From: Streptomyces lincolnensis
Lineage (GTDB): Bacteria > Actinomycetota > Actinomycetes > Streptomycetales > Streptomycetaceae
DNA length: 64,000 bases
NCBI RefSeq assembly: GCF_001685355.1
Contig: NZ_CP016438.1
Location: 2,542,001 to 2,606,000 of the forward strand
Direction: 5' to 3'
The position numbers and the translations under genes were made by a program. The notes beneath the pieces are model-generated. The model had not been told where the DNA came from. It saw nothing but the letters and a program-made list of their open reading frames with translations, and did no database searches. Positions 1 through 8,134 of the stretch are shown piece by piece (the stretch's first letter is position 1; every line of letters starts with the position of its first letter).

Positions 1-671
1 ACGCCGAGGAACAGCACCAGCGAGGAGTCCTTGAAGAGCAGGACGAGTTCGTTGGTGAGCGGCGGGAGGATGATGCGGAACGCCTGCGGGATGATGATCG
101 AGATCATGGCCCGGGCGGGCGAGAAGCCCAGCGAACGGGCCGCCTCCATCTGCCCCTTGGGCACCGCCTGGATGCCCGCGCGGATCGTCTCCGCCATGTA
201 GGCGGCGGCCACCAGGCCGAGTGCGAGGGCGACCTTGCCGTAGGTGCCGCCGATGATCTCGGTGCCCGGGAAGGCGAGCGGGACGGCGACGCCGATGAAG
301 ATGAAGATCAGCAGGGCGGGCAGCCCGCGGAAGATCTCGATGTACACCCCGGCGAACCAGCGGTACGGGCCCACCGACGACAACCGCATCAGCGCGATGA
401 CCATGCCGAGGACGAGTCCGACGACGAAGCCGGAGAGCGTGTACAGCACGGTGTTCTTCAGCGCCATCGTGATGACGTCCGGGAACATCTGCTCGGCGAT
501 GTCGGCCTGCGCGAACTGGTTCTTCAGCCGGCCCCAGTCCGCCGAGACCGCGAAGGCGGCCACGGCGGCGACGAAGAGGACGTACTGGATACCGCGGGAC
601 AGGCTGCGCTTCTGACGGCGGGTCAGTCCCTTTCTGCGGGGCGGGAGTTCGGTCTTGGCGGGAGCACTCAT
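1..671 (-). CDS. Polar amino-acid ABC transporter permease (3' part outside window)
   Basis: Inner-membrane permease of the HisM/GltK type that moves polar amino acids, probably glutamate or similar, across the membrane. The ATG at 671 opens a reading frame that is still open at the window edge, so about 223 residues are visible and the C-terminus is missing. A short basic N-terminus (RRKGLTRRQKR) is followed by several hydrophobic segments, and the cytoplasmic EAA-type loop reads MEAARSLGFSPARAM, where the ATPase docks. The start overlaps the stop of the upstream binding-protein gene by 4 bp (ATGA), so the two are translationally coupled. Other permease and ATPase genes may lie beyond position 1. 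The family call is firm; the substrate is inferred. Confidence 0.88.
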   Translation of the reverse strand, partial: MSAPAKTELPPRRKGLTRRQKRSLSRGIQYVLFVAAVAAFAVSADWGRLKNQFAQADIAEQMFPDVITMALKNTVLYTLSGFVVGLVLGMVIALMRLSSVGPYRWFAGVYIEIFRGLPALLIFIFIGVAVPLAFPGTEIIGGTYGKVALALGLVAAAYMAETIRAGIQAVPKGQMEAARSLGFSPARAMISIIIPQAFRIILPPLTNELVLLFKDSSLVLFLG

Positions 672-1525
672 GAGGCGGACGGGGAGGCCGCGGTCTCGTC
701 GTACGGGCCGATCCACTTCTCGTACAGCGTCTTGTAGGTGCCGTCGGCCCGGGCGTCGGCGAGCGCCTTGTCGATGGCGGCCAGCAGCTTGGTGTTGCCC
801 TTCTTCACCGTGAAGCCGTACTGCTCACCGGTGTTGATGTTGTCGGCGACCTCGAAGGCGTCGGCGTTGGCCTTGGTCTTCAGCCAGCCCTGGACCACGG
901 GGTAGTCGATGATGACGGCCTTGACCTGGCCGGAACGCAGGCCGTTGAGGACGGCGTCGGAGGACTCGAAGGAGACCGGGTCGAAGCCCTGCCCCTTGGC
1001 GTAGTCCTCGCCGGTGGTCTGCGCCTGGGCGCCGAGCTTGCTCTTCTTGGACTTGGCGTCGGCGAGCGAGGTGATCCCGCTGCCCTTGGCGACCAGGAGG
1101 GCCTGGGTGGCGTCGAAGTACGGGGCCGAGAAGTCGACGTTCTTCTTGCGCTCGTCGGTGATGGTCATGCCGGCCGCGGCCAGGTCGCACTCGCCGGAGT
1201 TGAGGAAGGCGCCGGTCTTGAAGTTCTCGAAGGGGGTGTCGAGGATCTCCTGTTTCACGCCGAGGTCCTTGGCGGCCAGGTCGATCAGCGCGACGTCGAA
1301 GCCCTGGACCTTGCCGTCGATCTCCGACTGGAAGGGCGGGTACGGCAGGTGCGTGCAGGTCGTCAGCTGCCCGGCCTTGACCAGCTCGACACCGCCGGCC
1401 GCGGTTTTCGAGCCGCTGCCGCCGTCGTCGCTGGAGGTACAGCCGGAGACAGCCACGAGCAGCAGCCCGGCCGTCGCGGTGGTGGCGGCCAGGACGCGGG
1501 TCCGGCGCCCGAGGAGCGTGTTCAC
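668..1525 (-). CDS. Polar amino-acid-binding lipoprotein of the same ABC importer
   Basis: Extracellular solute-binding protein of family 3, 285 residues. It has a basic N-terminus, a hydrophobic stretch and a lipobox ending VSGC with Cys29 as the predicted lipidated residue, then a Ser/Gly-rich tether. The mature part carries family motifs such as YPPFQSEIDGKVQGFDVALID and CDLAAAGMTITDERKKNVDFS, which form the two-lobed ligand pocket. It is the first gene of a minus-strand operon with the permease at 671. A well-formed sigma-70-type promoter lies just upstream at 1560-1587. The ligand could be glutamate, another polar amino acid or a compatible solute precursor; the sequence alone does not settle it. 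Confidence 0.9.
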   Translation of the reverse strand: MNTLLGRRTRVLAATTATAGLLLVAVSGCTSSDDGGSGSKTAAGGVELVKAGQLTTCTHLPYPPFQSEIDGKVQGFDVALIDLAAKDLGVKQEILDTPFENFKTGAFLNSGECDLAAAGMTITDERKKNVDFSAPYFDATQALLVAKGSGITSLADAKSKKSKLGAQAQTTGEDYAKGQGFDPVSFESSDAVLNGLRSGQVKAVIIDYPVVQGWLKTKANADAFEVADNINTGEQYGFTVKKGNTKLLAAIDKALADARADGTYKTLYEKWIGPYDETAASPSAS

Positions 1526-1559
1526 GGCGGGCCTTCCTATGGGTGAGCTGTGGCTTCTG

Positions 1560-1587
1560 ATTATAAGGAGAGGTTTGAGGCTCTCAA
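1560..1587 (-). promoter_or_regulatory. Promoter for the amino-acid uptake operon
   Basis: Reading the minus strand, TTGAGA (1587-1582) and TATAAT (1565-1560) are separated by 16 bp. This is an unusually good match to the vegetative -35/-10 consensus for this GC-rich DNA. It points at the binding-protein start at 1525. Inferred from sequence only. Confidence 0.6.
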
Positions 1588-1588
1588 A
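1574..1588. promoter_or_regulatory. Inverted repeat overlapping the -35 box
   Basis: TTTGAG-GCT-CTCAAA is a perfect 6+6 inverted repeat with a 3-bp spacer. It covers the -35 element of the minus-strand promoter, so a bound protein would be expected to block it. It also lies about 90 bp upstream of the aminotransferase on the other strand. The regulator is unknown. Confidence 0.4.
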
Positions 1589-1678
1589 TCAATCCGATGG
1601 TTCTGATGCCGTATGGCCTAGGAAGTCACCGGTCCCTGGGGCGGGTGGGGTGCCGGTTACCCTCGTCTCCCCTACCCC

Positions 1679-2800
1679 GTGAGTGAAGTGAGCACCGCCG
1701 TGACACACCCGTTTCTGCATCTGGCCCCGTTGACCGCGGCGCGCTTCGCGTCGATCGAGGACCGCGTGGCGCGGCTGCTGCGCACGGAGCAGGACGTCGT
1801 GATCATGCAGGGTGAGGCGCTGCTGCCGCTGGAGGGGGCGATCCGGGGGACCGCCGGTCCCGGCACGACCGCGCTGAACGTCATCACCGGCCCCTACGGG
1901 CAGACCTTCGGCGACTGGCTACGGGACTGCGGCGCGACGGTGATCGATCTGCCGGTGCCCTTCCACACGGCGGTCACGGCCGGGCGGATCCGGGAGGCCT
2001 TCGCCGAGCACCCGGAGATCGACTTCGTGTCGCTGGTGCACGCGGAGGCCGCGACGGGCAACACCAACCCGGTCGCGGAGATCGGCGAGGTCGTACGGGA
2101 GCGGGGCGCCCTCTTCTACCTGGACGCCGTCGCCTCCGTCGGGGCCGAACCGGTGCTGCCGGACGCGTGGGGCGTGGACCTGTGCGTGATCGGGGCGCAG
2201 AAGGCGATGGGCGGTCCCGCCGGGGTGTCGGCGGTGTCGGTGAGCGCGCGGGCGTGGGCGCGGATGGCGGCGAACCCCCGGGCGCCGCGCCGGTCGTACC
2301 TCTCCCTGCTCGACTGGAAGGAGCGGTGGGTCGACGGCGGGCGCAAGGCGCTGCTGCACGCTCCCGCGCAGTTGGAGATGCTGGCGCTGGAGGCGTGCCT
2401 GGAGCGGATCGAGGCGGTGGGGCTGGACGCGGTCATGGCCCGGCACGCCTCGGCGGCGGCCGCGACGCGGGCCGGCGCGGTGGCGCTGGGCGGCGGACTC
2501 CAGCCGTACGTGGACGAAGCCGCGGACGCGGCCCCGGTCGCCACGACCTTGCGGGCGCCCTCGGGCGTCGACGCCTCCGAGCTGGTGACCCGCGCCCTGG
2601 AGTCGGACCCCGGCGCCCCGCTCGCCGCGGGCGGCGGCGCCCTGGCCAAGGAGATGATCCGCGTCAACCACTACGGCCCGGACGCCACCCCGGGAGCCGT
2701 CCGCGCGAGTCTGTCCGCGCTCGGCGCCGCACTGGCCGCCAGGGGACTGACGGTGGACGTGGAGGGCGCGCTGTGGGCGGCGGAGGATGCCCGGCGGTAA
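1679..2800 (+). CDS. PLP-dependent class V aminotransferase
   Basis: Fold-type I PLP enzyme resembling alanine-glyoxylate/serine-pyruvate aminotransferases, 373 residues, cytoplasmic. The Schiff-base lysine is in VIGAQKAMGGPAGVSAVSVS. Upstream lie the cofactor Asp region (FYLDAVASVGAEPVLPDAWGVDL) and the segment VHAEAATGNTNPV, typical of this class. The listed start is GTG at 1679; GTG codons at 1688 and 1700 are alternatives and no strong ribosome site decides among them. It is divergent from the amino-acid importer. The substrate is not identifiable from motifs. Confidence 0.8.
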   Translation: MSEVSTAVTHPFLHLAPLTAARFASIEDRVARLLRTEQDVVIMQGEALLPLEGAIRGTAGPGTTALNVITGPYGQTFGDWLRDCGATVIDLPVPFHTAVTAGRIREAFAEHPEIDFVSLVHAEAATGNTNPVAEIGEVVRERGALFYLDAVASVGAEPVLPDAWGVDLCVIGAQKAMGGPAGVSAVSVSARAWARMAANPRAPRRSYLSLLDWKERWVDGGRKALLHAPAQLEMLALEACLERIEAVGLDAVMARHASAAAATRAGAVALGGGLQPYVDEAADAAPVATTLRAPSGVDASELVTRALESDPGAPLAAGGGALAKEMIRVNHYGPDATPGAVRASLSALGAALAARGLTVDVEGALWAAEDARR

Positions 2801-3140
2801 CGCCGACCCGAATTCCGGCGTAATCCCGGCCTAATTCACGAGAGAATTCATGAATTCACTCGAGCGCAGCTTCCCGTATTCTTCTGCCCGCTTTTCCTCG
2901 GGCTAAACGCAAAGATTCTGCGGACGCGAAGCGATGTAAGTCGGGGGGATCTCGTGGGGGTTACATGCCTGTGACGCGTTACACATCGTGGGGGATTTGA
3001 GTAGTATGTGACGTCCAAATCGGTAGATACCGGGCTCTTTTCGTGCGGACGCACGCGCTCGCGCGATAACACAAGAGATGCCCGGACGTAACCCCACCCG
3101 GCGATGCAATTTTGAATTTCCCTCGGTAAATTCAATTCGC
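2801..3140. promoter_or_regulatory. ectA upstream region, no gene; contains a long palindrome
   Basis: This 340-bp stretch has no convincing coding frame and is distinctly AT-richer than its surroundings. It holds the near-perfect palindrome at 2837-2864, two GTTACA direct repeats (about 2960-2982) and possible promoter elements (TTGAGT at 2997-3002, TAGATA at 3024-3029, with a poor 21-bp spacing). It should carry the promoter and osmotic or temperature control of ectABCD; which elements matter cannot be told by eye. Confidence 0.55.
2837..2864. promoter_or_regulatory. Near-perfect palindrome upstream of ectA
   Basis: The core GAATTCATGAATTC (2844-2857) is perfectly self-complementary. Four further pairs on each side (2839-2842 with 2859-2862) also match, with a single A/A mismatch at 2843/2858, giving a 24-bp dyad. 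Pair 2837/2864 also fits. It sits about 280 bp before ectA and 44 bp after the aminotransferase stop. It could be an operator for the ectoine genes or a transcription terminator for the upstream gene, though it lacks a loop. Confidence 0.45.
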
Positions 3141-3659
3141 ATGACTGCCGCACAAGCAGACCTGCACATCGACCGCCCGACGGTGGCCGACGGCGCCGCA
3201 CTGTGGCGGATGGCAAAGGACTCGAAGGTCCTGGACCTGAACTCGTCCTACAGCTATCTGCTGTGGTGCCGCGACTTCGCCGCCACGTCCGCCGTGGCGC
3301 GCGACGAGCACGGCGAGCCGGTCGGCTTCGTCACCGGATACCTCCGGCCGGACCACCCGGCCACCCTGCTCGTCTGGCAGGTCGCGGTGGACGAGGCACA
3401 CCGCGGCCGCGGACTCGCCGCCGCCCTGCTGGACGGGCTGGTCGCACGGACCGCCCTGGAGCACGGAACCAGCACCGTCGAGACCACGATCACGCCGGGC
3501 AACATCGCCTCCGAACGCCTGTTCACGTCGTTCGCCGAGCGTCACGGCGCCCGGCTGGAGCGCGAGGTGCTGTTCGACACGGCCCTGTTCCCCGACGGGC
3601 CGCACGACCCCGAGGTCCTGTACCGCATCGGCCCCCTGTCCCTGACTCCCTCTGCCTGA
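3141..3659 (+). CDS. ectA: L-2,4-diaminobutyrate N-acetyltransferase
   Basis: Acetylates L-2,4-diaminobutyrate on its gamma-amino group with acetyl-CoA, the second step of ectoine synthesis in the cytoplasm. The 172-residue protein shows the GNAT acetyl-CoA site in VAVDEAHRGRGLAAALLDGL, and conserved EctA segments such as LDLNSSYSYLLWCRDFA and TITPGNIASERLFTSFA. I chose ATG 3141 because it gives the usual EctA length; an ATG at 3078 would add 21 residues that look unlike the family. First gene of ectABCD, 30 bp before ectB. Confidence 0.95.
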   Translation: MTAAQADLHIDRPTVADGAALWRMAKDSKVLDLNSSYSYLLWCRDFAATSAVARDEHGEPVGFVTGYLRPDHPATLLVWQVAVDEAHRGRGLAAALLDGLVARTALEHGTSTVETTITPGNIASERLFTSFAERHGARLEREVLFDTALFPDGPHDPEVLYRIGPLSLTPSA

Positions 3660-3689
3660 CACCCCCCACGCAACGAGGAGCGATTCGTC

Positions 3690-4961
3690 GTGACCATCAC
3701 CCAGCCCGACCTCAGTGTCTTCGAGACCCTCGAGTCCGAGGTGCGCAGCTACTGCCGCGGCTGGCCCACCGTCTTCGACCGCGCGCAGGGCAGCCGCATG
3801 TACGACGAGGACGGCCACGAGTACCTGGACTTCTTCGCCGGCGCCGGCTCGCTGAACTACGGGCACAACAACCCCGTCCTGAAACGCGCCCTGATCGACT
3901 ACCTGGAGCGTGACGGCGTCACGCACGGGCTCGACATGTCGACCACCGCCAAGCGGTCCTTCCTCCAGACCTTCCAGGACCTGGTGCTGCGCCCGCGCGA
4001 CCTGCCCTACAAGGTCATGTTCCCGGGCCCCACGGGCACCAACGCCGTGGAGTCCGCGCTGAAACTGGCGCGGAAGGTGAAGGGGCGCGAGGCGATCGTG
4101 TCGTTCACCAACGCCTTCCACGGCATGTCGCTGGGCTCGCTCGCCGTCACCGGCAACGCCTTCAAGCGGGCCGGCGCGGGCATCCCGCTCGTGCACGGCA
4201 CGCCCATGCCGTTCGACAACTACTTCGACGGCACCGTCGAGGACTTCCTGTGGTTCGAGCGGCTCCTGGAGGACCAGGGCTCCGGCCTCAACAAGCCCGC
4301 CGCGGTGATCGTGGAGACCGTGCAGGGCGAGGGCGGCATCAACGTCGCCCGCAAGGAGTGGCTGCAGGCGCTCGCCGAGCTGTGCGAGCGGCAGGACATG
4401 CTGCTCATCGTCGACGACATCCAGATGGGCTGCGGACGCACCGGCGCGTTCTTCTCCTTCGAGGAGGCCGGCATCACGCCGGACATCGTGACCGTGTCCA
4501 AGTCCATCAGCGGCTACGGCATGCCCATGTCGCTGTGCCTGTTCAAGCCCGAGCTGGACATCTGGGAGCCGGGCGAGCACAACGGCACCTTCCGCGGCAA
4601 CAACCCCGCCTTCGTCACGGCCACCGCCACACTGGAGGCGTACTGGGCGGACGGCTCCGCGATGGAGAAGCAGACCCGCAAGCGGGGCGAGCAGGTCGAA
4701 CAGGCCTTCATCTCCATCACCGAGGAGAACCTCGCCGACGTGAAGGAGTACCGGGGCCGCGGCCTGGTGTGGGGCATGGAGTTCCACGACAAGGAGCGGG
4801 CCGGCCGGATCGCGAAGCGCGCCTTCGAACTCGGCCTGCTCATCGAGACGTCGGGCCCGGAGAGCGAGGTCGTGAAGCTGCTGCCGGCGCTCACCATCAC
4901 GCCCGAGGAACTGGACGCCGGGCTCAGCGTGCTGGCCCGTGCCGTCCGCGAGACGGCCTGA
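3690..4961 (+). CDS. ectB: Diaminobutyrate-2-oxoglutarate transaminase
   Basis: Converts L-aspartate semialdehyde plus glutamate to L-2,4-diaminobutyrate, the entry step to ectoine. The 423-residue class III aminotransferase has the PLP lysine at about residue 271 in [14 protein letters not shown], the cofactor Asp in [15 protein letters not shown] and the phosphate-binding segment [18 protein letters not shown]. The start is GTG at 3690, preceded by GAGGAG at 3675-3680. It follows ectA closely and is followed by ectC after 55 bp. Confidence 0.95.
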   Translation: MTITQPDLSVFETLESEVRSYCRGWPTVFDRAQGSRMYDEDGHEYLDFFAGAGSLNYGHNNPVLKRALIDYLERDGVTHGLDMSTTAKRSFLQTFQDLVLRPRDLPYKVMFPGPTGTNAVESALKLARKVKGREAIVSFTNAFHGMSLGSLAVTGNAFKRAGAGIPLVHGTPMPFDNYFDGTVEDFLWFERLLEDQGSGLNKPAAVIVETVQGEGGINVARKEWLQALAELCERQDMLLIVDDIQMGCGRTGAFFSFEEAGITPDIVTVSKSISGYGMPMSLCLFKPELDIWEPGEHNGTFRGNNPAFVTATATLEAYWADGSAMEKQTRKRGEQVEQAFISITEENLADVKEYRGRGLVWGMEFHDKERAGRIAKRAFELGLLIETSGPESEVVKLLPALTITPEELDAGLSVLARAVRETA

Positions 4962-5016
4962 CCGCCCGACCGCGACAGAAGCACCACCACATCCACCTAG
5001 GAGGCATCGCAGCACC

Positions 5017-5421
5017 GTGATCGTCCGTTCGTTCAAGGACATCGAAGGCACCGACCGGCATGTGAAGGCCGCGTCCGGGACCTGGGAGAGCAAACGCATC
5101 GTCCTCGCCAAGGAGCGGGTCGGCTTCTCGCTCCACGAGACGATCCTGTACGCGGGTACGGAGACGTCGATGTGGTACGCGAACCACATCGAGGCCGTCG
5201 TGTGCGTCGAGGGCGAGGCCGAGCTCACCGACGACGAGACCGGGCAGAAGTACACGATCACGCCCGGGACCATGTACCTGCTCGACGGCCACGAGCGGCA
5301 CACGATGCGGATCAAGGAGGACTTCCGCTGCATCTGTGTGTTCAACCCGCCCGTGACCGGCCGGGAGGACCACGACGCGAACGGCGTCTACCCGCTGCTC
5401 ACCGAACCCGAGGAGGTGTGA
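5017..5421 (+). CDS. ectC: L-ectoine synthase
   Basis: Cyclises N-gamma-acetyl-diaminobutyrate to ectoine. The 134-residue cupin protein contains the family core [20 protein letters not shown] and [16 protein letters not shown], where the metal and substrate side chains sit. The GTG start at 5017 is chosen over upstream frames because it follows AGGAGG at 4999-5004 and gives the normal EctC N-terminus ([16 protein letters not shown]). The stop is 7 bp before ectD, whose ribosome site lies in the ectC 3' end. Confidence 0.95.
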   Translation: MIVRSFKDIEGTDRHVKAASGTWESKRIVLAKERVGFSLHETILYAGTETSMWYANHIEAVVCVEGEAELTDDETGQKYTITPGTMYLLDGHERHTMRIKEDFRCICVFNPPVTGREDHDANGVYPLLTEPEEV

Positions 5422-5428
5422 GATCACC

Positions 5429-6325
5429 ATGACCACCGCCACCAGGCTTCCCGACCTCTATCCCAGCCGCGGCGCCACCGAGGTGTCCACCCCGCGCAAG
5501 GACCCGGTCGTCTGGTCCGCGCCCGGCGCCGCCGGACCGATCCCCGGCGCCGATCTCCAGGCGTTCGAGCGGGACGGCTTCCTCGCCATCGACCAGCTCA
5601 TCAGCCCGGACGAAGTCCCCACGTACAAGCGTGAGTTGGACCGCATCGTCACGGACCCGGCGGTCCGCGCCGACGAGCGCTCCATCGTCGAGCCGAAGTC
5701 CCAGGAGATCCGCTCCGTCTTCGAGGTGCACAAGATCAGCGAGATCTTCGCGAACCTCGTGCGCGACGAGCGGGTCGTCGGCCGGGCCCGGCAGATCCTC
5801 GGCTCCGACGTGTACGTCCACCAGTCCCGGATCAACGTCAAGCCGGGCTTCGGGGCCAGCGGCTTCTACTGGCACTCCGACTTCGAGACCTGGCACGCCG
5901 AGGACGGCCTGCCCAACATGCGCACGGTGTCCGTCTCGATCGCGCTCACCGAGAACTACGACACCAACGGCGGTCTCATGATCATGCCGGGGTCGCACCG
6001 GACGTTCCTCGGGTGCGCGGGGGCCACGCCGAAGGACAACTACAAGAAGTCCCTCCAGATGCAGGACGCGGGCACGCCCTCCGACGAGGCGCTGACCGCC
6101 ATGGCCTCCGAGTACGGCATCAAGCTCTTCACGGGCAAGGCCGGTTCGGCGACCTGGTTCGACTGCAACTGCATGCACGGCTCGGGCGACAACATCACGC
6201 CCTTCCCGCGCAGCAACGTGTTCATCGTGTTCAACAGCGTGGAGAACACGGCCGTCGAGCCGTTCGCGGCGCCCGTGCGGCGGCCGGAGTTCATCGGGGC
6301 GCGGGACTTCACGCCGATCCGGTAG
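5429..6325 (+). CDS. ectD: Ectoine 5-hydroxylase, Fe(II)/2-oxoglutarate dioxygenase
   Basis: Hydroxylates ectoine to 5-hydroxyectoine using O2 and 2-oxoglutarate. The 298-residue protein has the EctD signature around FYWHSDFETWHAEDG, giving iron ligands His149 and Asp151, with the third ligand His250 in NCMHGSGDN and the 2-oxoglutarate-binding Arg261 in PFPRSNVF. It closes the ectABCD operon, with GAGGAGGTG ahead of its ATG. Its presence says the strain makes hydroxyectoine, a heat- and drought-stress solute. Confidence 0.95.
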   Translation: MTTATRLPDLYPSRGATEVSTPRKDPVVWSAPGAAGPIPGADLQAFERDGFLAIDQLISPDEVPTYKRELDRIVTDPAVRADERSIVEPKSQEIRSVFEVHKISEIFANLVRDERVVGRARQILGSDVYVHQSRINVKPGFGASGFYWHSDFETWHAEDGLPNMRTVSVSIALTENYDTNGGLMIMPGSHRTFLGCAGATPKDNYKKSLQMQDAGTPSDEALTAMASEYGIKLFTGKAGSATWFDCNCMHGSGDNITPFPRSNVFIVFNSVENTAVEPFAAPVRRPEFIGARDFTPIR

Positions 6326-6386
6326 GCACCGATCCGGCAAGTACCGCGTTCCGCGCGTTCTCCGCGCTTCTCCGGAGCGGGCGGTG

Positions 6387-7436
6387 TCACAGCCAGGACA
6401 GTGACGCCGCCCGCTCCAGTACGTTCCGTACGGCGTCCTCGTCGCCGCTGGAACCCCGCGGCACCGCCCCGGGCGCGTACCGGCCGCCGACCAGAAGGCA
6501 GAAGTCGACCGGGTCCAGGGCCAGTTCGGCCCGGACGGGCTCCGCGTCGGAACCCAGCACCCAGCGGTCGCCGCCGTCGACCGCCAGGAGCACGGGCGGC
6601 GCGGCCGGCCCGAGCGCCAGGCCCAGGACGCGGACCGCCAGCCGGATCAGCTGCCACAGATGCGCCTCGGGCGGCGGCGGGACCGTCAGGCCGAGGGCGC
6701 GGCCGATGTCGTCGGTGTGAATCCACGTCTCGAAGGCCCGCACCAGGAACTGGTCGGCGACCGGCAGCCGCATCCCCATCAACTCGACCGCCCGCGCGGC
6801 CCGTTCGGGGTCACGTGCCTCGTCCGTGGCGAGCAGCGCGTCCGCCTGCGCGGACCAGTCGGCCACGGTCTCCTCGGGCGTACGGCCGTACTCGTGGGCG
6901 ATGACGTCGGCGGTGCGGCGGTTCCAGGCGTCCTGCCAGGGCTGGGCGGGTGTGGTCGCGGTGGTCTCGTGCGTCGGGGAGAGCGGCACCCTCGCCTCGA
7001 TGCCCAGCAGGGCCGCGAGGGGTTCGTCGGCGGCGAGCAGATGGGCGAGGGTCGCGTGTACGTCCCAGTCGTGCACCACGGGGGTGGACCAGTGGGCCTC
7101 CGCCTCGGGCAGCAGCGCCCTCAGGCCGGCGACGGCGGCGGCGTAGGGGGTCGCGTGCGCGGCGACTTGGGAGGTGGCGGGGCGGCGGGTGCCGAGTGCG
7201 GCGGACCGGAGGGAGGCGGGGAGGGTGTCTTCGGGGTGGGGGTGGGTGGAGGGGGTGGGCGGGTGCGGGGCTGTCCGGCCGTCCAGGAGTCGTACGGTCT
7301 CCTTCAGGTGTTCGGCCTCTGTCCCACAGGTCTCGCACTCTGCCAGGTGCCGCCGGACCGTCTTCTCCTCGGCCGGTTCCAGTGCGCCGAAGGCCCAGGC
7401 GGCCAGCAGGTCGCGCACCTCGTCGTGCTCGGTCAC
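6387..7436 (-). CDS. Anti-sigma factor: zinc-binding domain fused to a maleylpyruvate-isomerase-like domain
   Basis: 349 residues with no membrane segment. Residues 1-50 form a zinc-binding anti-sigma (ZAS) domain with the H-x3-C-x2-C motif RRHLAECETCG (His30, Cys34, Cys37), which in this family clamps the partner sigma factor. After a Pro/His linker, residues about 90-215 look like the four-helix DinB/MDMPI domain of mycothiol-dependent maleylpyruvate isomerases (WDVHATLAHLLAADEPLAALLG). The C-terminal third resembles the MDMPI C-terminal domain (PVLLAVDGGDRWVLG). It lies 34 bp after the ECF sigma gene, its expected target. The fused domain suggests thiol, metal or metabolite sensing; this is inference. 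Confidence 0.8.
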   Translation of the reverse strand: MTEHDEVRDLLAAWAFGALEPAEEKTVRRHLAECETCGTEAEHLKETVRLLDGRTAPHPPTPSTHPHPEDTLPASLRSAALGTRRPATSQVAAHATPYAAAVAGLRALLPEAEAHWSTPVVHDWDVHATLAHLLAADEPLAALLGIEARVPLSPTHETTATTPAQPWQDAWNRRTADVIAHEYGRTPEETVADWSAQADALLATDEARDPERAARAVELMGMRLPVADQFLVRAFETWIHTDDIGRALGLTVPPPPEAHLWQLIRLAVRVLGLALGPAAPPVLLAVDGGDRWVLGSDAEPVRAELALDPVDFCLLVGGRYAPGAVPRGSSGDEDAVRNVLERAASLSWL

Positions 7437-7470
7437 CGGATGCCTCCCTTCCTGGCTCCCCTGCCTGCCA

Positions 7471-8088
7471 TCATGCGCCCTTTCCCCACGCCGGGTCGGG
7501 CGGGTCGGCCAACGACTCGGCCAAGGTGCGTAACGCGGTGCGCAGTCTGGTCTTGGCGGTGCCCTCGGGGATGCCGAGTTCCACGGCGGCCTGGCGGTAG
7601 GTGCGGCCCGCGAAGTAGGCGAGGTGGACCACCTCCCGTTGCGGCTCCGGGAGTTCGGCCAGCGCGGAGTGCAGCAGCAGGGAGCGCTCCCGTTCGACCA
7701 CCGCCTCGTCGGGGCCGGGGCAGGCGTCCGCGATGGCGTGCAGCGCGTCGTCGTCGGACCGGGCGTCCTTGCGGTGCCGGGCCTCGCTGCGCACCCAGTC
7801 CACCGCCCGCCGGTGCGCCAGCACCGACAGCCAGGTGCGCAGGGTCCCGCGGCCCGCGTCGAAGGCGTACGGCCTGCTCCACAGCTGGGCGAAGACCTCC
7901 TGCGCCACGTCCTCGGCGGCCCCCGGACTGCGGGTGACCCGGACGGCCACCGCCCGTACCAGCGCGCCGTACGCCCGGTATGCCTCCGTCAGCGCGGACT
8001 CGTCGCCGTACACCAGCCGCCGGTGCAGCTCCGCGTCGGCGGACGGCTCGACGGACGTCTTGCCCGTGGACTCCAACGACACCACCAC
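7471..8088 (-). CDS. ECF RNA polymerase sigma factor (contains a TTA codon)
   Basis: 205-residue group 4 sigma factor. Region 2 is at about residues 38-102 (VAQEVFAQLWSRPYAFD, TWLSVLAHRRAVDWVR) and region 4 at about 140-195 (REVVHLAYFAGRTYRQAAVELG, then GTAKTRLRTAL). The architecture is like SigK/SigL-type ECFs paired with zinc anti-sigma factors. Codon 186 is TTA (7531-7533), so translation should need the bldA leucyl-tRNA and be tied to late growth or development. It forms an operon with the anti-sigma gene downstream. Its regulon is unknown. Confidence 0.9.
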   Translation of the reverse strand: MVVSLESTGKTSVEPSADAELHRRLVYGDESALTEAYRAYGALVRAVAVRVTRSPGAAEDVAQEVFAQLWSRPYAFDAGRGTLRTWLSVLAHRRAVDWVRSEARHRKDARSDDDALHAIADACPGPDEAVVERERSLLLHSALAELPEPQREVVHLAYFAGRTYRQAAVELGIPEGTAKTRLRTALRTLAESLADPPDPAWGKGA

Positions 8089-8134
8089 CCCTTGGTGCCC
8101 TTCCTAGCGTCCTCGACGGGCCCGCGCCAGTGGT

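Noticed and set aside
2801..2820. Terminator hairpin after the class V aminotransferase
   Set aside because: Only a 5-bp CGCCG/CGGCG pairing around a 10-nt loop; too weak to call.
3132..5345. 737-codon minus-strand open frame across ectA-ectC
   Set aside because: It is the antisense shadow of three well-identified ectoine genes; composition is Val/Leu/His/Arg-rich with no domain.
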